Shown here piece after piece: positions 1-6,644 of a DNA stretch of 6,644 nucleotides. Origin of the DNA: Ornithinimicrobium sp. (GTDB lineage Bacteria; Actinomycetota; Actinomycetes; Actinomycetales; Dermatophilaceae); assembly GCA_030145965.1 (NCBI GenBank), contig JASKZT010000271.1, forward strand, positions 1 to 6,644, given 5' to 3'. Both the position numbers and the translations under genes were made by a program. Each line of letters opens with the position of its first letter. The stretch's first letter is position 1. The notes beneath the pieces were generated by a model. The model made no database searches. It was not told where the DNA came from and saw only the letters and a list, made by a program, of their open reading frames with translations.

Positions 1-1268
<1,268 letters not shown>

Positions 1269-1275
1269 GGGAGGC

Positions 1276-1281
1276 ACTCTA
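1276..1281 (-). promoter_or_regulatory. Putative fumC -10 element, leaderless arrangement
   Basis: On the minus strand this reads TAGAGT, matching the actinobacterial TANNNT -10 pattern. Only 7 nt separate it from the fumC ATG, so transcription starting 7 nt after the hexamer would begin at or one base before the start codon. This spacing is the usual signature of leaderless genes in actinomycetes and agrees with the lack of a Shine-Dalgarno. No convincing -35 box is visible. The same bases form GGCACTC (1273-1279, plus strand), equal to one arm core of the nearby CIRCE operator. Confidence 0.5.
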
Positions 1282-1315
1282 GGCGCGGCCCGGGGCCGGG
1301 TTTGCGCGGGCCGCG

Positions 1316-1321
1316 TAGACT
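1316..1321 (+). promoter_or_regulatory. Putative hrcA operon -10 element
   Basis: TAGACT fits the TANNNT -10 pattern, and the expected start of transcription would be near 1328. Its last two bases overlap the first two of the CIRCE operator, so a bound repressor would block RNA polymerase. There is no recognisable TTGACA-like -35 at 16-18 nt upstream; TTGCGC at 1302-1307 is too close. The resulting leader of about 60 nt carries the right arm of the operator and two Shine-Dalgarno sites. The 8-mer TAGACTGG is repeated exactly at the putative phoH promoter. Confidence 0.55.
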
Positions 1322-1346
1322 GGCACTCAGAGTCCGAGAGTGCCAG
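1320..1346. promoter_or_regulatory. CIRCE operator (HrcA binding site)
   Basis: Perfect inverted repeat CTGGCACTC - 9 nt - GAGTGCCAG (arms 1320-1328 and 1338-1346, spacer 1329-1337). The CIRCE consensus is TTAGCACTC-N9-GAGTGCTAA; each arm differs from it only in outer positions 1 and 3, symmetrically, and the GCACTC/GAGTGC cores and the 9-nt spacer are exact. HrcA is known to bind CIRCE and to repress chaperone operons until heat or misfolded protein titrates GroEL and inactivates it. Its position directly upstream of hrcA and over the -10 element predicts negative autoregulation of hrcA-dnaJ2. Confidence 0.93.
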
Positions 1347-1360
1347 CCCGCGGAGCGGGC
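1346..1360 (+). other. Small hairpin in the hrcA leader
   Basis: GCCCGC, loop GGA, GCGGGC: a perfect 6-bp GC stem with a 3-nt loop in the predicted 5' untranslated region, 10 nt before the AGGAGG at 1371. It lies immediately after the CIRCE right arm. No U-tract follows, so it is not an intrinsic terminator. In such a GC-rich genome short hairpins arise by chance, so a regulatory role is only a possibility. Confidence 0.3.
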
Positions 1361-1370
1361 GGGAGCGAGC

Positions 1371-1397
1371 AGGAGGTCCGCGGAGGTGAGCCCGGTG
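1371..1397 (+). promoter_or_regulatory. Tandem ribosome binding sites for two in-frame hrcA starts
   Basis: Two Shine-Dalgarno sequences precede two in-frame GTG codons. AGGAGG at 1371-1376 lies 9 nt before GTG 1386-1388, and GGAGG at 1382-1386 lies 8 nt before GTG 1395-1397. Both are well spaced, so either or both could be used. The products would differ by only three N-terminal residues (VSP). Homologous HrcA proteins usually start just before the [10 protein letters not shown] block, which favours 1395. Confidence 0.6.
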
Positions 1398-2423
1398 AGC
1401 GACGACCGTCGTCTGGAGGTCCTGCGCGCCATCGTGCAGGACTACGTGCGCACGTCCGAGCCGGTCGGCTCCAAGGCGCTGCTCGAGCGCCACCAGCTGG
1501 GCGTCTCGGCGGCGACCGTCCGCAACGACATGGCCGCGCTGGAGGAGGAGGGGCTCATCACCGCGCCCCACACCAGCGCCGGCCGCGTCCCGACCGACGC
1601 CGGCTACCGGCTCTTCGTCGACCGCCTCTCCTCGGTCAAGCCGCTGACGCGGGCCGAGCGCACCGCGATCGAGCGCTTCCTCCACGGCGCGGTGGACCTC
1701 GACGACGTCGTCATCCGCACCACCCGCCTGCTCTCCAGCCTGACCCACCAGGTCGCGGTGATGCAGTACCCCAGCCTGTCGCGCTCGACGGTGCGCCACA
1801 TCGAGCTCGTCCCCGTCGGCGGCTCCCGCCTCATGGTCGTGCTCATCGTCAACACCGGCCGGGTCGAGCAGCGGATCGTCGACGTCGGGCGCGACCTCGC
1901 CGGCCAGGAGGAGCTCGTCGCCGGGCTGCGCGCCCGCGTCAACGCCGAGGCGGTGGGGGAGGCGCTCACGGTCGTGCCCTCCCGGCTGACCGGCGTCGTG
2001 GACGACACCGCGCCCGAGGACCGGGCGCTGGCCACGGCGGTCGCCGACGCGCTGCGCGACGCCCTGGAGGAGCAGACCGAGGAGCGGGTCGTCCTCTCGG
2101 GCACGGCCAACCTCGCCCGCGTGGGCACCGACTTCCCGACCTCGCTGTCCTCCGTCCTGGACGCCCTGGAGGAGCACGTCGTCCTGCTGCGGCTCATGGG
2201 CAGCCTCTCCTCCGGGCACGCCGCGGCCGACGCCGACCGCGTCGCCGTGAGCATCGGGGCGGAGAACCCCTACGCCCCGCTGCGCACGACCTCCGTCGTC
2301 GCCACCAGCTACGGTGTCGCAGGAGGGCTCGGCGTCCTCGGCCCCACCCGGATGGACTACCCCCAGGCCATGGCGTCGGTGCGCGCCGTGGCCCGCTACG
2401 TCGCCGAGATCCTGGACGGGTAG
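1395..2423 (+). CDS. hrcA: Heat-inducible transcriptional repressor HrcA
   Basis: Cytosolic DNA-binding repressor of class I heat-shock genes. It binds the CIRCE operator as a dimer and depends on the GroEL chaperonin for activity, so that folding stress relieves repression. The 342-residue product (345 if GTG 1386 is used) matches the family's usual ~340. Seen: N-terminal winged-helix domain with [14 protein letters not shown] (residues 5-18), [12 protein letters not shown] (22-33) and the recognition region [17 protein letters not shown] (37-53), followed by the conserved [18 protein letters not shown] (59-76). The GAF-like C-terminal domain contains SIGAENPY (286-293) and [14 protein letters not shown] (313-326). 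All key blocks are intact and there is no frameshift. It stands first in a plus-strand block with dnaJ2 122 nt downstream, an order typical of actinobacteria, and has a CIRCE site in its own promoter, so autoregulation is expected. In many actinobacteria hemW lies upstream; here a divergent fumC does. Confidence 0.97.
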   Translation: MSDDRRLEVLRAIVQDYVRTSEPVGSKALLERHQLGVSAATVRNDMAALEEEGLITAPHTSAGRVPTDAGYRLFVDRLSSVKPLTRAERTAIERFLHGAVDLDDVVIRTTRLLSSLTHQVAVMQYPSLSRSTVRHIELVPVGGSRLMVVLIVNTGRVEQRIVDVGRDLAGQEELVAGLRARVNAEAVGEALTVVPSRLTGVVDDTAPEDRALATAVADALRDALEEQTEERVVLSGTANLARVGTDFPTSLSSVLDALEEHVVLLRLMGSLSSGHAAADADRVAVSIGAENPYAPLRTTSVVATSYGVAGGLGVLGPTRMDYPQAMASVRAVARYVAEILDG

Positions 2424-2441
2424 GCCGTCCCGCTCCCGTCC

Positions 2442-2457
2442 GCCGCGAGCCCGCGGC
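2442..2457 (+). other. Hairpin between hrcA and dnaJ2
   Basis: GCCGCG, loop AGCC, CGCGGC: perfect 6-bp stem starting 19 nt after the hrcA stop. No U-run follows. It could dampen read-through, protect the upstream mRNA from decay, or be a chance product of high GC content. No convincing TANNNT -10 is seen in the rest of the 122-nt gap, so dnaJ2 probably depends on the hrcA promoter. Confidence 0.3.
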
Positions 2458-2475
2458 ATACCTGCGCCCCGCAGA

Positions 2476-2493
2476 CCGTTGCACCACCGTTGC
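2476..2493 (+). repeat. Short direct repeat CCGTTGC x2 upstream of dnaJ2
   Basis: CCGTTGC occurs at 2476-2482 and 2487-2493, an 11-nt period (about one helical turn). ACC precedes both copies. Such phasing can mark a protein-binding site, but the repeat is short and no known actinobacterial heat-shock operator matches; it is not the HspR site (HAIR, CTTGAGT-N7-ACTCAAG). Confidence 0.3.
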
Positions 2494-2500
2494 CCGTCCC

Positions 2501-2528
2501 CGCGACCGACCACCCGCGACCGACCACC
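2501..2528 (+). repeat. Perfect tandem duplication, 14-bp unit x2
   Basis: CGCGACCGACCACC occurs twice head to tail at 2501-2514 and 2515-2528, directly before the weak AAGGA ribosome binding site (2530-2534) of dnaJ2. The unit itself contains CGACC/CGACC-like sub-repeats. It most likely arose by replication slippage. It sits in the untranslated leader, so copy-number change would alter spacing but not the protein. Confidence 0.8.
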
Positions 2529-2545
2529 CAAGGACGCCTCACGCC

Positions 2546-3667
2546 GTGAACGACTACTACGCCGACCTCGGACTCTCCCGCGAAGCCTCTGCGGAGGAGA
2601 TCAAGAAGGCCTACCGGAAGAAGGCCCGCCAGCTGCACCCCGACGTCAACCCCGGCGCGGAGGCGGAGACCGAGTTCAAGCGGGTCTCCCAGGCCTACGA
2701 CGTGCTCTCGGACGCCGGCAAGCGGGCCGCCTACGACCGCGGGCAGGACCCCTACGCAGGAGCGTCGGGCGGCTTCGGCCAGGGCTTCACCTTCAGCGAC
2801 ATCATGGACGCCTTCTTCGGCGGCACCGCCGCGGGCGCCCGCGGCCCCCGCTCGCGGGTGCAGCGCGGCCACGACGCGCTGGTGCGCCTCGACGTGCCCC
2901 TGTCGACCGCCGTCTTCGGCGCGGAGGAGACCCTCACCGTCGACACCGCCGTGCTGTGCACCACGTGCACCGGCTCCGGCGCCCAGGAGGGCAGCGGGAC
3001 CCGCACCTGCCAGGTCTGCGCCGGCCGCGGCGAGGTCCAGCAGGTGCAGCGCTCCTTCCTCGGCCAGGTCATGACCTCCCGCCCGTGCCAGGCCTGCCGC
3101 GGCTACGGCGACGTCATCGAGCACCCGTGCTTCGACTGCTCCGGGGAGGGCCGCGTGCGCACCCGCCGCGACCTCACGCTCAAGGTGCCCGGCGGCGTCG
3201 ACACCGGCACCCGCATCCAGCTGGCCGGCGAGGGCGAGGTCGGGCCGTTCGGCGGCGAGACCGGCGACCTCTACGTCGAGATCGCGGTCGAGCCGCACGA
3301 GACCTTCACCCGGCGCGGCGACGACCTGCACTGCACCCTGGAGGTGCCGATGACCGCGGCCGCGCTCGGCGCGGCCCTGCCCGTCGAGACCCTGGACGGG
3401 CCTGTCGAGATCGACGTGGTCGCGGGCACCCAGCCGGGGCAGACCGTCACCCTCGACGGTCTCGGCGTGACCCACCTGCGCGCGCAGGGTCGGGGCGACC
3501 TCGTGGTCCACCTCGACGTCAAGGTGCCCACGCGGCTGACCGACACCCAGCGGGAGCTGCTCGTCCAGCTGGCCGAGGAACGCGGGGAGTCCCGCCCCGA
3601 GGGCCGCATGGCCGCCGCGGGCCACGGCCGCGCCGGCAAGCTGTGGGACGTCCTGCGCGGCCGGTGA
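2546..3667 (+). CDS. dnaJ2: Co-chaperone DnaJ (DnaJ2 type, Hsp40 class A)
   Basis: Cytosolic Hsp40 that binds unfolded clients and stimulates the ATPase of DnaK. The 373-residue product begins [20 protein letters not shown] and carries in order: J domain (about 1-68) with the essential HPD at 31-33; a short Gly/Phe region (about 74-100); a zinc-binding domain with four CxxCxGxG motifs at 138-145 (CTTCTGSG), 155-162 (CQVCAGRG), 181-188 (CQACRGYG) and 195-202 (CFDCSGEG); and the C-terminal client-binding/dimerisation domains, with [22 protein letters not shown] and later [18 protein letters not shown]. All functional residues are intact. GTG 2546 is chosen because the J domain begins immediately after it; AAGGA at 2530-2534 is 11 nt upstream, slightly long. 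It is the copy adjacent to hrcA, as in other actinobacteria, where a second dnaJ usually lies with dnaK-grpE-hspR. Expected control is HrcA/CIRCE through the upstream promoter. Confidence 0.96.
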   Translation: MNDYYADLGLSREASAEEIKKAYRKKARQLHPDVNPGAEAETEFKRVSQAYDVLSDAGKRAAYDRGQDPYAGASGGFGQGFTFSDIMDAFFGGTAAGARGPRSRVQRGHDALVRLDVPLSTAVFGAEETLTVDTAVLCTTCTGSGAQEGSGTRTCQVCAGRGEVQQVQRSFLGQVMTSRPCQACRGYGDVIEHPCFDCSGEGRVRTRRDLTLKVPGGVDTGTRIQLAGEGEVGPFGGETGDLYVEIAVEPHETFTRRGDDLHCTLEVPMTAAALGAALPVETLDGPVEIDVVAGTQPGQTVTLDGLGVTHLRAQGRGDLVVHLDVKVPTRLTDTQRELLVQLAEERGESRPEGRMAAAGHGRAGKLWDVLRGR

Positions 3668-3683
3668 GCGGACACCCCACGAC

Positions 3684-4421
3684 GTGAGCGCACCTCTCTT
3701 CCTCGTCGGGGCCGGCAGCCTCCCCGACGGCACCACCAGCGTGCACCTGGCCGGGCCGGAGGGGCACCACGCGGCCGACGTCCAGCGCCTCGGTCCCGGC
3801 GAGCGCGTCCTCCTCTCCGACGGCGCCGGCCGCGTGGCCACGTGCACCGTGGCCGCGACCTCCCGCGGCGCCCTCGACCTCACCGTCGAAGAGCTGCATG
3901 AGGAGCCCGCGCCCGCCCGCCGTCTCGTGCTCGTCCAGGCCCTGGCCAAGGGGGAGCGTGACCTCCTGGCCGTCGAGTCGGCGACCGAGCTGGACGTCGA
4001 CGACATCGTGCCCTGGCAGGCCGACCGCTCCATCGTGCGGTGGAAGGGGGAGCGCGGGGAGAAGGCGCTGCGCCGGTGGCAGCACGCCGCCACGGCCGCG
4101 GCCAAGCAGTCCCGCCGGGCGCGCGTGCCCGTCGTGCACCCGGTCGTCGGCCGGGCCGGCCTCGTCGGGCGCGTCGCGGCGGCCGACCTCGCACTCGTCC
4201 TGCACGAGGAGGCCACCGAGCCCCTGGCCGGCGTGCCGCTGCCCGGGACGGGCGAGGTCCTGCTCGTGGTCGGCCCCGAGGGCGGCATCAGCCCCGAGGA
4301 GGTGGCCGCCCTCACCGCGGCCGGCGCCCGCGCGGTCCGCCTCGGCCGCACCGTCCTGCGCACGTCCACCGCCGGGGCCGCCGCCCTGGCGACCCTGCAC
4401 ACCACAGGAGGCTGGCGGTGA
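3684..4421 (+). CDS. rsmE: 16S rRNA (uracil(1498)-N3)-methyltransferase RsmE
   Basis: SPOUT-class methyltransferase that uses S-adenosylmethionine to methylate N3 of U1498 in helix 44 of 16S rRNA in the assembled 30S subunit. The 245-residue product matches the family length. Seen: N-terminal PUA-like RNA-binding part with GPEGHHAADVQRLGPGERVLLSDG (24-47); KGERDLLAVESATELDVDDIVPW (89-111); KQSRRARVPVV (141-151); and the knotted SAM-binding core VVGPEGGISPEE (195-206) and LRLG-like RLGRTVLRTSTAGAAALA (219-236). Some family members have E where this protein has S in RTSTA; the S form is familiar in actinobacterial copies. GTG 3684 is the plausible start; it lies 16 nt after the dnaJ2 stop and has no strong Shine-Dalgarno, so translation is probably coupled to dnaJ2. 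Its stop overlaps the start of the next gene. Confidence 0.95.
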   Translation: MSAPLFLVGAGSLPDGTTSVHLAGPEGHHAADVQRLGPGERVLLSDGAGRVATCTVAATSRGALDLTVEELHEEPAPARRLVLVQALAKGERDLLAVESATELDVDDIVPWQADRSIVRWKGERGEKALRRWQHAATAAAKQSRRARVPVVHPVVGRAGLVGRVAAADLALVLHEEATEPLAGVPLPGTGEVLLVVGPEGGISPEEVAALTAAGARAVRLGRTVLRTSTAGAAALATLHTTGGWR

Positions 4422-5800
4422 GCGTCGGCACCGGGAGCGGGACGGCCACCGCCGCGGCACCCGTCCCGCCCTCGATCTTCTCCCCGGGGCTGCGCAGCGC
4501 CTCCGTCGGCGCCGCGGGGCTCATCGCCCTCCTGGCGCTGGAGTACATCGCCGTCGGCGCCGCCATGCCGACGATCGCCGCCGCCCTCGACGGCTACCAC
4601 CTCTACAACATGGCCTTCGGTGCCACGGTCGCCGCCAGCGTCGTCGGCATGATCGTCGGCGGCTGGTGGAGCGACCGCAGCGGCCCGCGCCCCGTCACCG
4701 TCGTCGGCGTCCTCACCTTCGTCGTCGGCCTGCTGCTCGCGGGCCTGGCACCCACCATGGAGGTCTTCGTCCTCGGCCGGGCGGTCCAGGGGCTGGGCAG
4801 CGGCCTGTCCAGCGTCGCGGTCTACGTCGTCATCGCCCAGCGGGTCCCGGACCAGCGCCGGCCGGCCGTCTTCTCCCTCCTCGCCGCGGCCTGGGTCGTC
4901 CCCGGCCTGGCCGGGCCGCTGCTGACCGGCACGATCGTCGAGCACCTCACCTGGCGGTGGGTCTTCCTCGGCGTCGCCCCGCTGGCGGTGGTCGCCCTCC
5001 TCGTCTTCGGGCGGGCGCTGCGCGCGACCCACGCCGGTGACGACGCGTCCTACCTGCGCCCCTCGACGATCATCTGGGCGGTCGTGGCCGCCGTCGGCGT
5101 CGGGGTGCTCAACATGTCCGGCGAGAGCATCGACGCGACCGAGCGCGTCGTCGGCGTGCTCCTGCTGGCCCTCGTCCTGGTCGCCAGCTGGCAGCTGCTG
5201 CCCCGGGGGACCCTGCGGCTGGCCCGCGGGCTGCCCTCCGTCATCGGCGTCCGGGCCGCGATGGGCGGCTCCTTCCTGGCCGCGGAGGCCTACCTGCCGC
5301 TCATGCTCCGCGACGAGCACGGCTACTCCCCGGCCCAGGCCGGGGCCGTCCTCGCGGTGGCCGCGATCTCCTGGGCCCTCGGCTCCTGGGTCCAGAGCCG
5401 GCTCGGCCAGGGCGTCGACCGCTACCGGGTGATGCTCGTGGGCGTCCTGACCTTCAGCGCGATGATGGTGCTGCTGGCCGTGGCGGTGCGGCTCGGCTGG
5501 CCGGGGTGGGCGCCGATCCTCGTCTACGGGGTCGCCACCCTGGGGGTCGGCCTCGCCTACCCCACGACCACCCTGCTGACCATGCGCCTGTCGGCGCCGT
5601 CCCAGATCGGTCGCAACTCCTCGGCGCTGCAGGTCGGGGAGTCGCTCACCGGAGCCGTCGCCCTGGCGGTGACCGGTGTCGTCTTCGGTCTCTTCTACGC
5701 CTCCGACCCCACGACCGCCTTCGTCGGGACGCTCGCCGTCGCGGCGGCGGTCGGCGCCCTGGCCGTCCTGAGCGTCCTGCGGTCCCGGCCCGCCGCCTGA
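4418..5800 (+). CDS. MFS transporter, drug:H+ antiporter-like
   Basis: Inner-membrane secondary transporter of the major facilitator superfamily, 460 residues, about 12 hydrophobic segments (first at roughly 30-52, last at roughly 432-454). Seen: motif A-like [12 protein letters not shown] (81-92) in the loop after TM2; [10 protein letters not shown] (121-130) in TM4 (motif B-like arginine); antiporter motif C-like [10 protein letters not shown] (162-171) in TM5, followed by WRWVFLG (179-185); acidic residues inside membrane segments at E42 ([14 protein letters not shown]) and E290 ([10 protein letters not shown]). Motif C suggests proton-coupled export, but the substrate cannot be told from sequence. 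GTG 4418 is chosen because AGGAGG at 4406-4411 is 6 nt upstream, and the start overlaps the rsmE stop as GTGA, so the two are translationally coupled. A transporter is not a usual member of the hrcA-dnaJ2-rsmE-phoH block. Base composition matches its neighbours, so recent transfer is not indicated. Confidence 0.92.
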   Translation: MSVGTGSGTATAAAPVPPSIFSPGLRSASVGAAGLIALLALEYIAVGAAMPTIAAALDGYHLYNMAFGATVAASVVGMIVGGWWSDRSGPRPVTVVGVLTFVVGLLLAGLAPTMEVFVLGRAVQGLGSGLSSVAVYVVIAQRVPDQRRPAVFSLLAAAWVVPGLAGPLLTGTIVEHLTWRWVFLGVAPLAVVALLVFGRALRATHAGDDASYLRPSTIIWAVVAAVGVGVLNMSGESIDATERVVGVLLLALVLVASWQLLPRGTLRLARGLPSVIGVRAAMGGSFLAAEAYLPLMLRDEHGYSPAQAGAVLAVAAISWALGSWVQSRLGQGVDRYRVMLVGVLTFSAMMVLLAVAVRLGWPGWAPILVYGVATLGVGLAYPTTTLLTMRLSAPSQIGRNSSALQVGESLTGAVALAVTGVVFGLFYASDPTTAFVGTLAVAAAVGALAVLSVLRSRPAA

Positions 5801-5806
5801 TCGGTG

Positions 5807-5829
5807 GTGGGGCCGTCCGCGGCGCCCAC
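5807..5829 (+). terminator. Strong hairpin after the MFS gene, possible terminator
   Basis: GTGGGGCCG (5807-5815), loop TCCG, CGGC-G-CCCAC (5820-5829): 9 base pairs with one bulged G at 5824, beginning 7 nt after the MFS stop. No U-tract follows, as is common for actinobacterial terminators, so efficiency is uncertain. It ends 3 nt before the putative phoH -10 element and therefore marks a natural boundary between two transcription units. It may instead only stabilise the upstream mRNA 3' end. Confidence 0.45.
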
Positions 5830-5832
5830 GCA

Positions 5833-5838
5833 TAGACT
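5833..5838 (+). promoter_or_regulatory. Putative phoH -10 element
   Basis: TAGACT, same hexamer as at the hrcA promoter, 9 nt before the phoH ATG. Transcription would start at about 5845, leaving a leader of about 3 nt, so the transcript would be near-leaderless. A GGAG at 5839-5842, 5 nt before the ATG, could serve as Shine-Dalgarno only for transcripts coming from upstream. No -35 box is recognisable. Confidence 0.5.
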
Positions 5839-5847
5839 GGAGACCTG

Positions 5848-6644
<797 letters not shown>

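Noticed and set aside
1340..2545. Upstream extension of the dnaJ2 frame to 1340
   Set aside because: It overlaps hrcA in another frame and gives an Arg/Pro/Ala-rich translation; the J domain starts at 2546.
2424..2545. Possible HspR (HAIR) operator or separate heat-shock promoter before dnaJ2
   Set aside because: No CTTGAGT-N7-ACTCAAG-like inverted repeat and no TANNNT hexamer at a sensible distance were found.
4040..4417. Upstream extension of the MFS frame to an ATG at 4040
   Set aside because: It lies within rsmE in a different frame and is basic and low-complexity; the GTG at 4418 has a good ribosome binding site and starts just before the first membrane segment.
2396..5833. Open frame of 1145 codons on the minus strand opposite dnaJ2, rsmE and the MFS gene
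   Set aside because: It is antisense to three confidently identified genes, its translation is low-complexity (rich in G, R, D, A, P) and it shows no recognisable domain. Long antisense open frames are expected in very GC-rich DNA.

Overview
The window is a very GC-rich stretch of chromosome with almost all third codon positions G or C, several GTG starts and TANNNT-type -10 hexamers. Together with the conserved order hrcA - dnaJ2 - rsmE - (insert) - phoH, this points to an actinomycete (Actinomycetota). The protein sequences feel closest to the Intrasporangiaceae/Micrococcales side, but that family-level guess is from memory and is weak.

Layout: positions 1-1268 carry the first 422 codons of a class II fumarase gene (fumC) on the minus strand; its C-terminus lies off the left edge. 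A short divergent promoter region (1269-1394) separates it from the plus-strand block. This region holds a clear CIRCE-type operator, the binding site of the HrcA heat-shock repressor, overlapping the hrcA -10 element, plus a leaderless-looking fumC promoter facing the other way. Then follow hrcA (1395-2423), a 122-base gap with small repeats and a hairpin, dnaJ2 (2546-3667), rsmE (3684-4421), an MFS drug/solute transporter whose start overlaps the rsmE stop (4418-5800), a strong hairpin with a second promoter-like -10 (5801-5847), and the first 265 codons of phoH, which runs off the right edge.

How they work together: HrcA represses its own operon through the CIRCE operator, so the DnaJ2 co-chaperone is made when HrcA is inactivated by protein-folding stress. 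RsmE methylates 16S rRNA and is probably read through from the same transcript. PhoH is an ATPase usually followed by ybeY in RNA/ribosome-maintenance clusters and seems to have its own promoter here. The MFS gene is the only accessory-looking member of the block.

This is mostly a conserved housekeeping region. I found no undescribed defence, mobile or biosynthetic system. The points that deserve a second look are regulatory: the CIRCE placement between divergent hrcA and fumC promoters, the tandem start sites of hrcA, the transporter coupled to rsmE, and the hairpin/promoter junction before phoH.
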